This document shows positions 32,793 through 45,518 of a stretch of 64,000 nt of DNA, in pieces. Location of the stretch: NCBI GenBank assembly GCA_005502805.1, contig SCMY01000006.1, forward strand, positions 124,001 through 188,000. The letters are read 5' to 3'. This DNA comes from Rhizobiales bacterium 2SD (lineage in GTDB: Bacteria; Pseudomonadota; Alphaproteobacteria; Rhizobiales; Beijerinckiaceae). Made by a program: the position numbers and the translations under genes. Below the pieces are notes generated by a model. It was not told where the DNA came from and did not search any database. It was given only the letters and a program-made list of their open reading frames with translations. Within the stretch, counting starts at the first letter, position 1. The number at the start of each line of letters is the position of its first letter.

Positions 32793-34982
32793 ATGGACGA
32801 TGCGCTCGACGAAGGGCAGGGCGGTGGCGGCACGGTCGAGGTGCTGATCCCGCTCGGTCTCGACCAGGCCTATAGCTATGCCGTGCCGCCGGGACTGAAG
32901 CTCGCGCCGGGCGATGTCGTGCAGGTGCCGCTCGGCCCGCGCGAGACGGTCGGCGTCGTCTGGGAAGCCGGCTCCGGCCGCGGCGGTAACCTGAAGAAGG
33001 TGGTCGGCAAGCTCGACATGCCGCCGCTCGATCCGGCGCTGCGCAAGCTGGTCGACTGGGTCGCCTGGTATACGCTCGCCGCCAAGGGCTCGGTGCTCGC
33101 GCTGGCGCTGCGTCGCCCGCCCGACGATACGCCGGAACGGCCGAAGCTCGGCGTGAGATTGATCGGCGCGCCGCCGGCGCGGATGACGCCGGCCCGGGCG
33201 CGGGCCATCGCCGCCGCCGAGGGTGGGCTGCTGATCGGCAAGTCGGCGCTGGCCGAGGCGGCCTCGGTCAGCACGGCCGTGATCGATTCGCTCGTCGATG
33301 CCGGCACGTTTTCGGTGGAGGCGCTACCGCAGGAGGCGATCGCGGCGCGGCCCGATCCGGATCACGCCACGCCGCAGCTTTCAGACGACCAGCGCGCGGT
33401 CGGCGATGTGCTCGCCGAGCTCGTGCGCAAGCAGTCCTGGCAGGTCGCACTGCTCGAGGGCGTGACGGGGTCAGGCAAGACCGAGGTCTATTTCGAGGCC
33501 GTCGCCGAGGCGATCCGGCTCGGGCGCCAGAGCGTCATCCTGATGCCGGAGATCGCGCTGACCGCGCAGTTCATCGACCGCTTCGAGGCGCGCTTCGGCG
33601 TCAGGCCCGGCCTGTGGCATTCGGCCGTGAGCGGGCGACGGCGCGAGCGCCTGCAGGCGGCGATCGCCAAGGGCGAGGCGCTGGTGGTGGCGGGCGCGCG
33701 CTCGGCCCTGTTCCTGCCTTACAAGGATCTCGGCCTGATCGTCATCGATGAGGAGCACGAGGCCGCCTACAAGCAGGAGGACGGCGTCGCCTATCACGCC
33801 CGCGATATGGCGGTGGTCCGTGGGCGCATCGAGAACGCACCGGTGGTCCTGGCCTCGGCGACGCCCTCGCTGGAAACCCGCGTCAATGCCGAGCGCGGCC
33901 GCTATCTCCATCTCAAGCTGCCGGAGCGTTTTGGCGGGCGCGAGCTTCCGACGCTCGGCCTGGTCGACCTGCGCAGGGACAAGCCCGAGCGCGGTCGCTG
34001 GCTCTCGGGGCAGCTGATCAAGGCGGTCGAGGCCAATCTCGAGGCGAAGGAGCAGTCTTTGCTCTTCCTCAACCGGCGCGGCTATGCGCCGCTGACGCTT
34101 TGCCGCGACTGCGGCCATCGCTTCCAGTGCCCGAACTGCTCGGCCTGGCTGGTCGACCACCGTTTCCGGCGGGCGCTGGTTTGCCATCATTGCGGCCATG
34201 TCGAGCGCCGGCCGCATGAATGTCCCGCCTGTCATCAGCCGGAAAGCCTCGTCGCCTGTGGGCCAGGCGTCGAGCGTCTGGCCGAGGAGGTCGCGACCCT
34301 GTTCCCGCAGGCGCGCTCGATCGTGCTGTCGAGCGATTTTCCTGGAGGAACCGAGCGCCTGAAGCAGGAGCTGATGGCGGTGGCGGAGGGCGAGTTCGAC
34401 ATCGTCATCGGCACGCAGCTCGTCGCCAAGGGCCACAACTTCCCGGGGATGACGCTGGTCGGAGTCATCGACGCCGATCTCGGCTTGACCTCTGGCGATC
34501 CGCGCGCGGCCGAACGCACCTTCCAGGTGCTCAGGCAGGTCACCGGCCGGGCCGGGCGCGGCGAGAAGCCGGGGCGGGCGCTGCTGCAGACCCATGACCC
34601 CAATCATCCCGTGCTGAAGGCGCTGATCTCCGGCGATCCCGAGCGCTTCTATGCGGCGGAGACGGCGGCGCGCGAGGCCGCCGGTCTGCCGCCCTTCGGC
34701 CGCCTCGCAGGGCTGATCGTCTCGGCGAATTCGCAAGGGGAGGCCGAGACCCATGCGCGGGCGCTGGCGCGTTGCGCCGAAGCGCCGGCTGGTGTCGCCG
34801 TGCTCGGCCCGGCTGAGGCGCCGCTCGCTATCCTGCGCGGACGCCATCGCATGCGGCTGATCGTGCGCACCGCGCGCGAGATCAACCTGCAGGACTATCT
34901 GCGGGCTTGGCTGAAACGGGCGCCGCGGCCGAAAGGCTCGGTCAGAGTCGCGGTCGACGTCGATCCGCAGAGCTTCCTTTAG
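32793..34982 (+). CDS. priA: Primosomal replication restart helicase PriA
   Basis: The 729-residue 3'-5' DNA helicase has the usual length. An N-terminal DNA-binding domain is followed by a superfamily 2 helicase core with Walker A GVTGSGKTEVY, the DEEH box (VIDEEHEAAYKQ) and the ATPSLET segment. The zinc region with eight cysteines spans LCRDCGHRFQCPNC and VCHHCGHVERRPHECPAC, followed by the second helicase domain (GTQLVAKGHNFPGMTLVG). PriA reloads the replisome at stalled forks in the cytoplasm. It lies upstream of the atp operon but probably has a separate transcript; a GACGGCC/GGCCGTC hairpin without a T tract lies just after the stop. Confidence 0.96.
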   Translation: MDDALDEGQGGGGTVEVLIPLGLDQAYSYAVPPGLKLAPGDVVQVPLGPRETVGVVWEAGSGRGGNLKKVVGKLDMPPLDPALRKLVDWVAWYTLAAKGSVLALALRRPPDDTPERPKLGVRLIGAPPARMTPARARAIAAAEGGLLIGKSALAEAASVSTAVIDSLVDAGTFSVEALPQEAIAARPDPDHATPQLSDDQRAVGDVLAELVRKQSWQVALLEGVTGSGKTEVYFEAVAEAIRLGRQSVILMPEIALTAQFIDRFEARFGVRPGLWHSAVSGRRRERLQAAIAKGEALVVAGARSALFLPYKDLGLIVIDEEHEAAYKQEDGVAYHARDMAVVRGRIENAPVVLASATPSLETRVNAERGRYLHLKLPERFGGRELPTLGLVDLRRDKPERGRWLSGQLIKAVEANLEAKEQSLLFLNRRGYAPLTLCRDCGHRFQCPNCSAWLVDHRFRRALVCHHCGHVERRPHECPACHQPESLVACGPGVERLAEEVATLFPQARSIVLSSDFPGGTERLKQELMAVAEGEFDIVIGTQLVAKGHNFPGMTLVGVIDADLGLTSGDPRAAERTFQVLRQVTGRAGRGEKPGRALLQTHDPNHPVLKALISGDPERFYAAETAAREAAGLPPFGRLAGLIVSANSQGEAETHARALARCAEAPAGVAVLGPAEAPLAILRGRHRMRLIVRTAREINLQDYLRAWLKRAPRPKGSVRVAVDVDPQSFL

Positions 34983-35239
34983 CCGGATTCAGGCCGGACG
35001 GCCGCGCGGGCCGTCGCGATGTGCATCCTCTGCTTCTTTCGACCGCATCCAAAGCATGGGAGACGGGTATTTCGTTGGTTGCACACCCCGAAACCCCATG
35101 CTATCGCACCGCCGCAATCCAAGCGCCGCAAGCCCTGGAACAGGTTTGTCGTGCGCTTGATCATCGCAGCGTCGGGGCCATGCACTCCACCTTCGCCAGA
35201 AGGTCGCCGGAGCGGTCCCTTGGAAGAGAGAGCGAGAGC

Positions 35240-35811
35240 GTGGCCGAGGGCGGATCGCAGGAACAATCCCCTGTCTCGGGTGTGGCCGAGCGCTACGCGA
35301 CGGCTCTGTTCGAGCTGGCGACCGAAGCCAAGGCGGTCGACGCCGTCACCGTGGATCTCGCTGGTTTCGGCGCGCTGGTCGATGAAAGCCCCGACCTGCG
35401 CCGCTTGATCGAAAGCCCTGCTTTCTCGACCCAGGATCAGGTTGCCGCCGTCACTGCGCTGCTCGACAAGGCCGGGATTTCCGGGCTCGCCGCCAATTTC
35501 ATCAAGTTCGTCGCCAGCAAGCGCCGCCTGTTCGCGCTGCCGGGCATGATCCGCGCCTTCCGCGCCAAGGTCGCCGAGGCCAAGGGCGTGGTCAGCGCCG
35601 AGGTCACGCTGGCCGAGCAGCCCTCGGCTGCCCAGCTCAAGGACATCACCGCCGCCCTCAAGGAGGTTGCGGGCAAGGATGTCGACGTCTCGCTCAAGGT
35701 CGACCCGGCCATCATCGGCGGCCTCGTCGTCAAGATGGGCTCGCGCATGGTCGATGCGTCCCTGAAAACCAAGCTCAATTCTATTCGTCTTGCCATGAAA
35801 GAGGTCGGCTG

Positions 35812-35812
<1 letters not shown>
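35240..35812 (+). CDS. atpH: F1F0 ATP synthase subunit delta
   Basis: The 190-residue product (counted from GTG 35240) belongs to the OSCP/delta family, the stalk piece joining the F1 head to the peripheral stalk. Typical segments are [14 protein letters not shown] at the start and [29 protein letters not shown] at the end. The GTG is preferred because a GGAAGAGAG ribosome-binding site precedes it; an ATG at 35180 in the same frame would add 20 residues of unlikely composition. It heads an F1-only operon, as usual in alphaproteobacteria, with F0 genes elsewhere. The 257 bases upstream, after priA, should hold the operon promoter, which I could not pinpoint. Confidence 0.93.
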
Positions 35813-37344
<1,532 letters not shown>

Positions 37345-37422
37345 TCATTGCGAGCGCAGCGAGGCAATCCAGCCCCGCTGCGCACCAGTTCTGGATGCTT
37401 CGTCGCTGCTCCCTGCAGTGAC
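37345..37422. repeat. Intergenic palindromic repeat between atpA and atpG
   Basis: The arms TCATTGCGAGCGCAGCGAGG...CAATCCAG and CTGGATGCTTCGTCGCTG...GCAGTGA form an imperfect inverted repeat of a sort widely scattered in this bacterial order. It begins on the base after the atpA stop codon and lies within the F1 operon. A stem here could affect atpA-atpG transcript processing. Confidence 0.65.
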
Positions 37423-37442
37423 GGATAGGGGATCAAGACCGG

Positions 37443-39834
<2,392 letters not shown>

Positions 39835-39884
39835 GTTTCACGGGCCATTCCGGCCGGCTCCAGCCGGCCGGGAGGCGTGACATG

Positions 39885-39967
39885 CGTCATTCTCGGGCTT
39901 GTCCCGAGAATCTCTGGACGGGAAGATACTGGTTTCAGGGATGGTCGGGTCAGGCCCGACCATGACG
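39885..39967. repeat. Family A-related palindromic repeat between atpD and atpC
   Basis: It keeps the family A outline: CGTCATTCTCGGGCTTGTCC with its CTCGGG/CCCGAG hairpin at one end, GGTCGGGTCAGGCCCGACC at the other, and CATGACG closing. The centre is shorter and unlike the other copies. It lies 20 bases before the atpC start, so it could lower epsilon subunit expression relative to beta. Confidence 0.8.
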
Positions 39968-39986
39968 AGCCTGGAGAGATTTTACG

Positions 39987-40400
39987 ATGGCCACCTTCAA
40001 GTTCGAACTCGTCTCGCCGGAGCGCATCCTGTTCTCGGGCGATGCCGTCAGCGTCATCGTGCCGTCGGTCGAGGGCGAGATGACCGTGCTCGCCGGTCAC
40101 GCGCCGGTCGTAGCCGTGCTGAAGCCCGGCATCGTCCTGGTCCAGACCGACTCAAGCAACGGCAAGGAATTCTTCGTCTCGGGCGGCCTCGCCGAGATCA
40201 ACGCGACGAGCGTAACCATCCTGGCCGAGCAGGCCCGCTTCCTCGAGGACGTCGACACCGCCGTTCTCGACGCGGAAATCCTGACCGCCGAGACCCGCCA
40301 TGCCGGTTCGCATGACGAGGCCGAGAAGAAGCGCCTGCATGACCAGCTCGTGCAGCTGCGCGAGTTCAAGGGCGTGTTCGAGCAGCGCAAGGCAGCTTGA
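39987..40400 (+). CDS. atpC: F1F0 ATP synthase subunit epsilon
   Basis: The 137-residue protein has an N-terminal beta sandwich (FKFELVSPERILFSGDAVSVIVPSVEGEMTVLAGHAP) and a C-terminal helical part rich in charged residues (EAEKKRLHDQLVQLREF). It couples the rotor to F1 and can inhibit ATP hydrolysis. It is the last gene of the operon and is followed by a strong terminator hairpin at 40424-40453. Confidence 0.96.
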   Translation: MATFKFELVSPERILFSGDAVSVIVPSVEGEMTVLAGHAPVVAVLKPGIVLVQTDSSNGKEFFVSGGLAEINATSVTILAEQARFLEDVDTAVLDAEILTAETRHAGSHDEAEKKRLHDQLVQLREFKGVFEQRKAA

Positions 40401-40423
40401 GCCAAGTCCACTGGACGGAATTG

Positions 40424-40453
40424 AAAAGGCCGGGAGCTCGCTCCCGGCCTTTT
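40424..40453 (+). terminator. Intrinsic terminator of the atp operon
   Basis: Perfect 14-base arms AAAAGGCCGGGAGC and GCTCCCGGCCTTTT flank a two-base loop, followed by CGTT. The stem is GC-rich and ends in a T run, 24 bases after the atpC stop. The A run on the other side means it could also end leftward transcripts of mcl2. Confidence 0.9.
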
Positions 40454-40493
40454 CGTTATGGCCTCAGTGGGCATCCCTGTCGGGCGGTTTTCG

Positions 40494-40587
40494 CGTCATG
40501 CTCGGCCTTGTGCCGAGCACCCACGTCTTGAACACCACACCACCTGAAGGAAGGCGTGGATGGTCGGGACAAGCCCGACCATGGCGG
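40494..40587. repeat. Family A intergenic palindromic repeat, copy 3
   Basis: This copy shares CGTCATGCTCGGCCTTGTGC, the middle CCACGTCTTGAACACCAC and the closing GGATGGTCGGGACAAGCCCG with the copies at 5395 and 12181. Compensating changes (CTCGGC/GCCGAG in place of CTCGCC/GGCGAG) keep the first hairpin paired, which argues that the structure is under selection or was built in before spread. It lies between the atp terminator and the mcl2 stop. Confidence 0.85.
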
Positions 40588-40596
40588 AGTGGGTTG

Positions 40597-41472
40597 TTAC
40601 GCCGCGATCGCCTCGGCCAGCGCCACCACGCGCTTGGCCATCTCGGCATGCAGGCGCTCGACCATGCGGCCGTCGAGCTGGATCGCGCCCTTGTCGGCGT
40701 TCGCGGGCTCGTCGAAGGCCGAGATGATGGCACGGGCGCGGGTCAGCTCGGCTTCCTCTGGTGCGAAGACGTTGTTCGCGACCGCGACCTGGTTGGGATG
40801 GATCAGGGTCTTGCCGTCGAAGCCGAGATCGCGGCCCTGTTCGCACTCGGCCTTGAAGCCGGCTTCGTCCTTCAGGTCGTTGTAGACGCCGTCGACGACA
40901 TCGATGCCGTGGGCGCGGGCGGCCAGGATCGCCGTGGTGAGCCAGGGCAGCATCGGCGCGCGGCCCGGCACGAAGCGGGCGCGCGTCTCCTTGGCGAGGT
41001 CGTTGGTGCCGAGGATGAAGCAGGCGAGGCGGGTCGAGGGATCGCGGGCGGCGCGGGCGATCCTCTCGCAATCGAGGATGGCGAGCGGTGTCTCGATCAT
41101 AGCCCAGACCTGCGTCTCCGGCTTGGCCCAGAGCCCGGTCAGGCGATGGCCGATCTCGATCAGCGTCTCGGGCGAGGACACCTTCGGGATCAGGATCGCA
41201 TCGGGCGCGGCTTCGGTCGCGGCCGCAAGGTCGGCGTCGAACCAGGGCGTGTCGATGCCGTTGGTGCGGATGACGAGCTCGCGCCGGCCATAGCCGCCGG
41301 CCTTCACAGCGGCGCAGACCTGCTCACGCGCCAGCTCCTTGGCGTCGGGGGCGACCGCATCCTCGAGATCGAGGATCAGCGCATCGGCGGCGATCTCGCG
41401 GGCCTTTTCCAGGGCGCGGGCATTAGAGCCCGGCATATAGAGGACGCTGCGGCGCGGACGGATATCGGTCAT
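40597..41472 (-). CDS. mcl2: (3S)-malyl-CoA thioesterase-like protein of the CitE family
   Basis: The 291-residue HpcH/HpaI aldolase-family enzyme opens RRSVLYMPGSNARALEKA and contains LILDLEDAVAPDAK, where glutamate and aspartate bind magnesium. The HGIDVVDGVYNDLKDE and CEQGRDLGFDGKTLIHPNQ segments strongly recall Rhodobacter Mcl2, which hydrolyses (3S)-malyl-CoA to malate and CoA in the ethylmalonyl-CoA pathway. The related malyl-CoA lyase Mcl1 is longer. Citrate-lyase beta-like naming is the alternative. mch, at 44083 on the other strand, encodes an enzyme of the same pathway. Confidence 0.82.
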   Translation of the reverse strand: MTDIRPRRSVLYMPGSNARALEKAREIAADALILDLEDAVAPDAKELAREQVCAAVKAGGYGRRELVIRTNGIDTPWFDADLAAATEAAPDAILIPKVSSPETLIEIGHRLTGLWAKPETQVWAMIETPLAILDCERIARAARDPSTRLACFILGTNDLAKETRARFVPGRAPMLPWLTTAILAARAHGIDVVDGVYNDLKDEAGFKAECEQGRDLGFDGKTLIHPNQVAVANNVFAPEEAELTRARAIISAFDEPANADKGAIQLDGRMVERLHAEMAKRVVALAEAIAA

Positions 41473-41573
41473 TATGGTTCTCCGGATTGAGGGTCGCCGG
41501 GTTCGCTGCAGTGCACACTAAGCTGCGCCGCAATGCAATGTCAGTTGTGCGAAAGACGGATGACGGGACGGTG

Positions 41574-42320
41574 ATGGGCTGGATTGCCGGGGTCGATGGC
41601 TGCAAGGCGGGCTGGATCGCGGCCTTCTCCGATCTGTCCGAGGCAGAGCAGCCCTTCTTCCGCGTCGTCGCGTGCTGGAGTGATCTCCTCGCCGGCCCGC
41701 TCGTGCCGGAGCTGATCGCGGTCGACATGCCGATCGGCCTGCCGGACCGGATCGCCGGATCCGGGCGTGGGCCGGAGCAGGGGGTGCGGGCGCTGCTCGG
41801 CGAGCGGCAATCTTCGGTGTTCTCGATCCCGTCGCGCAGCGCGGTCCAGGCTGCCGACTATGGCGAGGCCTGTCGGCTGGCGCTGGCGACCTCCGAGCCG
41901 CCGCGCAAGGTCTCGAAACAGGGCTTCCATCTCTTTCCGCGCATCCGTGAGATCGACGCGCTGTTGCAGGCCGAGCCGGTTTGGCGCGCGCGCATCTATG
42001 AGACGCATCCCGAGCTCGCCTTCGCGACCATGCGCGGTGCGCCGCTGCTGCACCCGAAGAAGATCAAGGGGGTGGTCAATCCGGCCGGAATGGCCGAACG
42101 CCGTGCGCTGCTGCTGGCGGCAGGGCTGCCAGAGGCAATCGTGCATGCCAGACCGCCGCGCGGCGCTGCCGCCGATGATGCGCTCGACGCACTCGCCGCG
42201 CTGGTCGTCGCCCGGCACATTGCCGGCGGGCGTGGCAGGCCCTTTCCCGATCCGCCGGGACGCGATAGCCAAGGGCTACCTATCGCGATCTGGACCTTTG
42301 CGGATCGCTCCCTCGCCTAG
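41574..42320 (+). CDS. DUF429 family protein (predicted RNase H-fold nuclease)
   Basis: From the ATG at 41574 the product has 248 residues and begins MGWIAGVDGCKAGWIAAF, the usual DUF429 start with an early aspartate. The segment IAVDMPIGLPDR and the late AADDALDALAALVVARHI supply further acidic residues, consistent with the RNase H-like fold proposed for the family. Biochemical function is unknown. An in-frame ATG at 41538 would add 12 residues. It precedes the dehydratase gene by 9 bases, suggesting a shared transcript. Confidence 0.78.
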   Translation: MGWIAGVDGCKAGWIAAFSDLSEAEQPFFRVVACWSDLLAGPLVPELIAVDMPIGLPDRIAGSGRGPEQGVRALLGERQSSVFSIPSRSAVQAADYGEACRLALATSEPPRKVSKQGFHLFPRIREIDALLQAEPVWRARIYETHPELAFATMRGAPLLHPKKIKGVVNPAGMAERRALLLAAGLPEAIVHARPPRGAAADDALDALAALVVARHIAGGRGRPFPDPPGRDSQGLPIAIWTFADRSLA

Positions 42321-42329
42321 GACTCTGCC

Positions 42330-43283
42330 ATGACAGACAAGCCTGTGTCGCGCTCGATGATCGAGGCCGCGGCCGACCGCATTGCCGGCCATGCCCGCAC
42401 CACTCCGGTGATGCGGCTCGGCACCGGCGCCTTCGGCTCGCGCGCCGATGTCTCGCTCAAGCTCGAATCCCTACAGCATGCCGGCTCGTTCAAGACCCGC
42501 GGCGCCTTCAACAATCTGCTCTCGCTCGATGTTCCCGCCGCCGGCGTCGCTGCTGCCTCCGGCGGCAATCACGGCGCTGCCGTCGCCTATGCCGCCGGCA
42601 AGCGCGGCGTGAAGGCGACGATCTTCGTGCCGGAGATCTCGCCGGCCGCCAAGATCGAGGCGATCCGCCGCTTCGGCGCCGAGGTCCGGATCGGCGGCGC
42701 GCAATATGACGATGCCCAGGCCGCCTGTGACAAGTTCGTGGCCGAGACAGGCGCGCTCAAGATCCATCCCTTCTCGGCCAAGGAGACGATCGCCGGCCAG
42801 GGCACGCTCGGGCGCGAATGGCACAAGCAGGAACCCGATCTCGACACCGTACTGGTCGCGGTCGGTGGCGGCGGTCTGATTTCCGGCATCGCCGCCTGGT
42901 TCGCCGGCACCAGCGTCAAGGTCGTCGGCGTCGAGCCGGAGGGTTCGCGCGCATTACAGGCCGCCTTCGAGGCGAAGGGGCCGGTGACGGTGACTGTTGC
43001 CTCGGTCGCAGCCGATTCGCTCGGCGCCCGCAATGTCGGGCAGCTCGTCTATGACGTCTGCAAGGACACGGTCGACCATGTCGCGCTGGTGTCGGACGCG
43101 GCGATCGTCGAAGCGCAGCGCGTGCTCTGGCGCGATTTCCGCCTCGCAGTCGAGCCGGGCGGCGCAGCGGCGCTCGGCGCGCTGATCGGCGGCTCCTACA
43201 AGCCGCAGCCCGGCGAGCGCCTCGGCGTCCTCGTCTGCGGCGCCAATGTCGACCTCGCCAAGCTGGTCGAGATCACCGCATGA
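42330..43283 (+). CDS. PLP-dependent threonine/serine dehydratase family protein
   Basis: The 317-residue type II PLP enzyme has the cofactor lysine in GSFKTRGAFNNLL (residue 55), the substrate loop ASGGNHGAAVAYAAG and the phosphate-binding glycine loop AVGGGGLISG. Without a regulatory ACT domain it resembles the catabolic dehydratases and serine racemase-like proteins rather than biosynthetic IlvA. It probably deaminates threonine or serine, or acts on a hydroxyamino acid such as 3-hydroxyaspartate. It overlaps the racemase-like gene by four bases (ATGA), which points to a joint role in amino-acid breakdown. Confidence 0.83.
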   Translation: MTDKPVSRSMIEAAADRIAGHARTTPVMRLGTGAFGSRADVSLKLESLQHAGSFKTRGAFNNLLSLDVPAAGVAAASGGNHGAAVAYAAGKRGVKATIFVPEISPAAKIEAIRRFGAEVRIGGAQYDDAQAACDKFVAETGALKIHPFSAKETIAGQGTLGREWHKQEPDLDTVLVAVGGGGLISGIAAWFAGTSVKVVGVEPEGSRALQAAFEAKGPVTVTVASVAADSLGARNVGQLVYDVCKDTVDHVALVSDAAIVEAQRVLWRDFRLAVEPGGAAALGALIGGSYKPQPGERLGVLVCGANVDLAKLVEITA

Positions 43284-44008
43284 GCAGGCGGGGCATCGCG
43301 AAGGGCGGCAAGGCGCTCTACGGCGCGCCGCTTGGCGTGCTGATGCTGGAGGCGCGCTTCCCGCGCATCTTCGGCGATATGGGCAATGCCACGACCTGGC
43401 CCTTCCCGGTGCTCTACCGCGTCGTTTCGGGTGCGAGCCCCGAGAAGGTGGTGCTGAAGGGAGCGGCCGGGCTGCTCCCGGACTTCGTCGCGGCGGCGCA
43501 GGAGCTGGTCCGGCACGGTGCCGAGGCAATCACCACCAATTGCGGCTTCCTCTCACTGTTCCAGCAGGAGCTCGCGGCTGCGGTCGGCGTGCCTGTCGCG
43601 ACCTCCTCGGTGATGCAGGTGCCCTGGGTGCAGGCGACCTTGCCGCCCGGCAAACGCGTCGGTCTCGTCACCGTCTCGGCCGCGACCTTGACGCCGCAGC
43701 ATCTGAGCGCGGTGGGCGTCCCCGCCGACACGCCGGTGACCGGCACCGAGAACGGCCGCGAATTCTTCCGCGTGCTGATCAAGGCCGAGAAGGAGGAGAT
43801 GGATATCGACCTCGCCGAGCAGGACGTGGTCGAGGCTGCCCAGCGCTTGGTCGCCGGGCATCCAGAGGTTGGCGCCATCGTGCTCGAATGCACCAACATG
43901 CCGCCCTATGCGGCTGCGGTGCAGGCGGCGACGGGCTTACCGGTCTATGACATCTATTCGATGATCACCTGGTTCCATGCGGGCTTGAGGCCACGCGACT
44001 TCCGCTAG
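43280..44008 (+). CDS. Aspartate/glutamate racemase family protein
   Basis: The 242-residue protein has two cysteine motifs of the cofactor-independent racemase superfamily, TTNCGFL (C88) and LECTNMPPYA (C204), about 116 residues apart as expected for a catalytic pair. The N-terminal LGVLMLEARFPRIFGDMGNATTWPFPV is also seen in uncharacterised members. Hydantoin racemase and maleate isomerase are relatives, so the substrate is open. Translational overlap with the dehydratase upstream suggests it supplies or removes one enantiomer for that enzyme. Confidence 0.78.
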   Translation: MSRRGIAKGGKALYGAPLGVLMLEARFPRIFGDMGNATTWPFPVLYRVVSGASPEKVVLKGAAGLLPDFVAAAQELVRHGAEAITTNCGFLSLFQQELAAAVGVPVATSSVMQVPWVQATLPPGKRVGLVTVSAATLTPQHLSAVGVPADTPVTGTENGREFFRVLIKAEKEEMDIDLAEQDVVEAAQRLVAGHPEVGAIVLECTNMPPYAAAVQAATGLPVYDIYSMITWFHAGLRPRDFR

Positions 44009-44082
44009 CCTTCGACTTCGGACCAGCTTTACGACGGGCCGCGCCGCAGCGCACAATGAAAGCCCGCCGCGAGAGCACGTCG

Positions 44083-45144
44083 ATGTCTGAAATCACCAGC
44101 AAGACCAATACCGGCCGCTACTTCGAGGATTTCCGGCTCGGCGAGACGATCGTCCACGCGACGCCGCGCACGGTAACGGTCGGAGACGTCTCGCTCTACA
44201 CCGCGCTCTACGGGTCGCGCTTCGCGGTGCAGTCCTCGGACGCTTTCGCCAGTGCGATCGGCTACCCTGCCGCACCGGTCGACGACCTCCTCGTCTTCCA
44301 CATCGTCTTCGGCAAGACCGTGCCGGATATCTCGCTCAATGCGGTTGCCAATCTCGGCTATGCCGATGGCCGCTTCCTCAAGCCGGTCTTCCCGGGCGAC
44401 ACGCTCTCGACCACCTCCGAGGTGATCGGGCTGAAGCAGACCTCGGGCGGCGATGCCGGCATCGTCTATGTCCGCTCGATCGGCCGCAACCAGCGTGGTG
44501 AGATCGTGCTGAGCTATGCTCGCTGGGTGCTGGTCCGCAAGCGCCAGCCGGGCACGCCAGCCGCATTCGAGCAAGTGCCGGAGCTGCCGAAGAGTGTCGC
44601 GCCGGAGGCGCTGGGCGAGGGCTGCCCGCCGCTGCATCCTGCCGCCTATGACGATGCGCTCTCGGGCTCGCCCTTCCGCTGGGGCGACTACCGGGCGGGC
44701 GAGCGGATCGACCATGTCGACGGCATGACCGTCGAGGAGGCCGAGCACCAGATCGCGACCCGGCTCTACCAGAACACCGCCAAGGTGCATTTCGACGCCT
44801 ATGGCGCGCGCGAGACCCGTTTCGGCAAGCGCTTGATCTATGGCGGCCACGTCATCAGCCTGGCGCGAGCCCTGTCCTTCAACGGCCTCGGCAACGCCTT
44901 CCACATCGCCGCGATCAATGCCGGTCGCCATGTCTCGCCGCTCTTTGCCGGCGACACCGTCTTCGCCTGGAGCGAGGTCCTGGAAACGGCGGAAGTGCCC
45001 GGGCGCGAGGATGTCGGGGCGCTCAGGCTTCGCCTCGTCGCGACCAAGAACCTGCCCTGCAACGAATATCCGCTGAAGCACGCCGACCAGTATGCCGACG
45101 GCGTGATCCTCGATTTCGACTACTGGGCGCTGCTGCCGCGCTGA
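44083..45144 (+). CDS. mch: Mesaconyl-CoA hydratase (2-methylfumaryl-CoA hydratase)
   Basis: The 353-residue protein contains two MaoC-like hot-dog halves. The first is NTGRYFEDFRLGETIVHATPRTV through FGKTVPDISLNAVANLGYADGRFLKPV, the second RAGERIDHVDGMTVEEAEHQIATRLYQNTAKVHFDA. These segments closely match the mesaconyl-CoA hydratase of Rhodobacter. The enzyme hydrates mesaconyl-CoA to beta-methylmalyl-CoA in the ethylmalonyl-CoA pathway, used when growing on C1 or C2 compounds. An alternative ATG at 44056 adds nine residues; 44083 is preferred because of the nearby GCGAGAG. It follows the racemase-like gene by 74 bases. Confidence 0.92.
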   Translation: MSEITSKTNTGRYFEDFRLGETIVHATPRTVTVGDVSLYTALYGSRFAVQSSDAFASAIGYPAAPVDDLLVFHIVFGKTVPDISLNAVANLGYADGRFLKPVFPGDTLSTTSEVIGLKQTSGGDAGIVYVRSIGRNQRGEIVLSYARWVLVRKRQPGTPAAFEQVPELPKSVAPEALGEGCPPLHPAAYDDALSGSPFRWGDYRAGERIDHVDGMTVEEAEHQIATRLYQNTAKVHFDAYGARETRFGKRLIYGGHVISLARALSFNGLGNAFHIAAINAGRHVSPLFAGDTVFAWSEVLETAEVPGREDVGALRLRLVATKNLPCNEYPLKHADQYADGVILDFDYWALLPR

Positions 45145-45153
45145 GCGACCTCG

Positions 45154-45492
45154 TCAGCGCGATTTCGTATCTTCGCCGATCTTCCTGACGCTGACCTTGC
45201 CCTTGGCGTCGACCGTCGCTTCGTAGGTCAGGAGGTCGGTCCGCTCCTCCTGCGCGATAGAGACGGTGAAGGACGTCGTCGAGTTCTGCTTGATCGCGCT
45301 GATGCCACCGCCGCCGACCTGGGTGTAGGTCCGGCTGATATCGGCGAGGATCGCCTCGATGATGCATTTTGAGCGTTCGATCGCGTTCATCTGGCAGCGC
45401 TTTCCTGTGGCGTGAGCCGGGCCGAGCAAGCCGAGCATCCCGCTGAGAACGAGAATGATCATGGCAAGGTTTCGCGGGGCGGTTGACGTCAT
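45154..45492 (-). CDS. Small exported protein of unknown function beside a metalloprotease
   Basis: The 112-residue product has a clear signal peptide (MIILVLSGMLGLLGPAHA, cleavage near residue 28) and a mature part of about 84 residues with two cysteines (C33 and C43) that could form a disulfide. The C-terminal half alternates polar and hydrophobic residues (TSFTVSIAQEERTDLLTYEATV), suggesting beta strands. I do not recognise the family. It lies directly downstream of the metzincin-like gene; an alternative ATG at 45522 overlaps that gene's stop in an ATGA arrangement. An inhibitor or immunity role toward the protease is possible but unproven. Confidence 0.6.
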   Translation of the reverse strand: MTSTAPRNLAMIILVLSGMLGLLGPAHATGKRCQMNAIERSKCIIEAILADISRTYTQVGGGGISAIKQNSTTSFTVSIAQEERTDLLTYEATVDAKGKVSVRKIGEDTKSR

Positions 45493-45518
45493 CGCGGTTC
45501 CGCCGGGTCGAATGGCTG

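Noticed and set aside
34983-35239. Search for a tRNA or small gene in the priA-atpH gap.
   Set aside because: No cloverleaf or convincing coding frame with a ribosome-binding site; only a GC hairpin and presumed promoter sequence.
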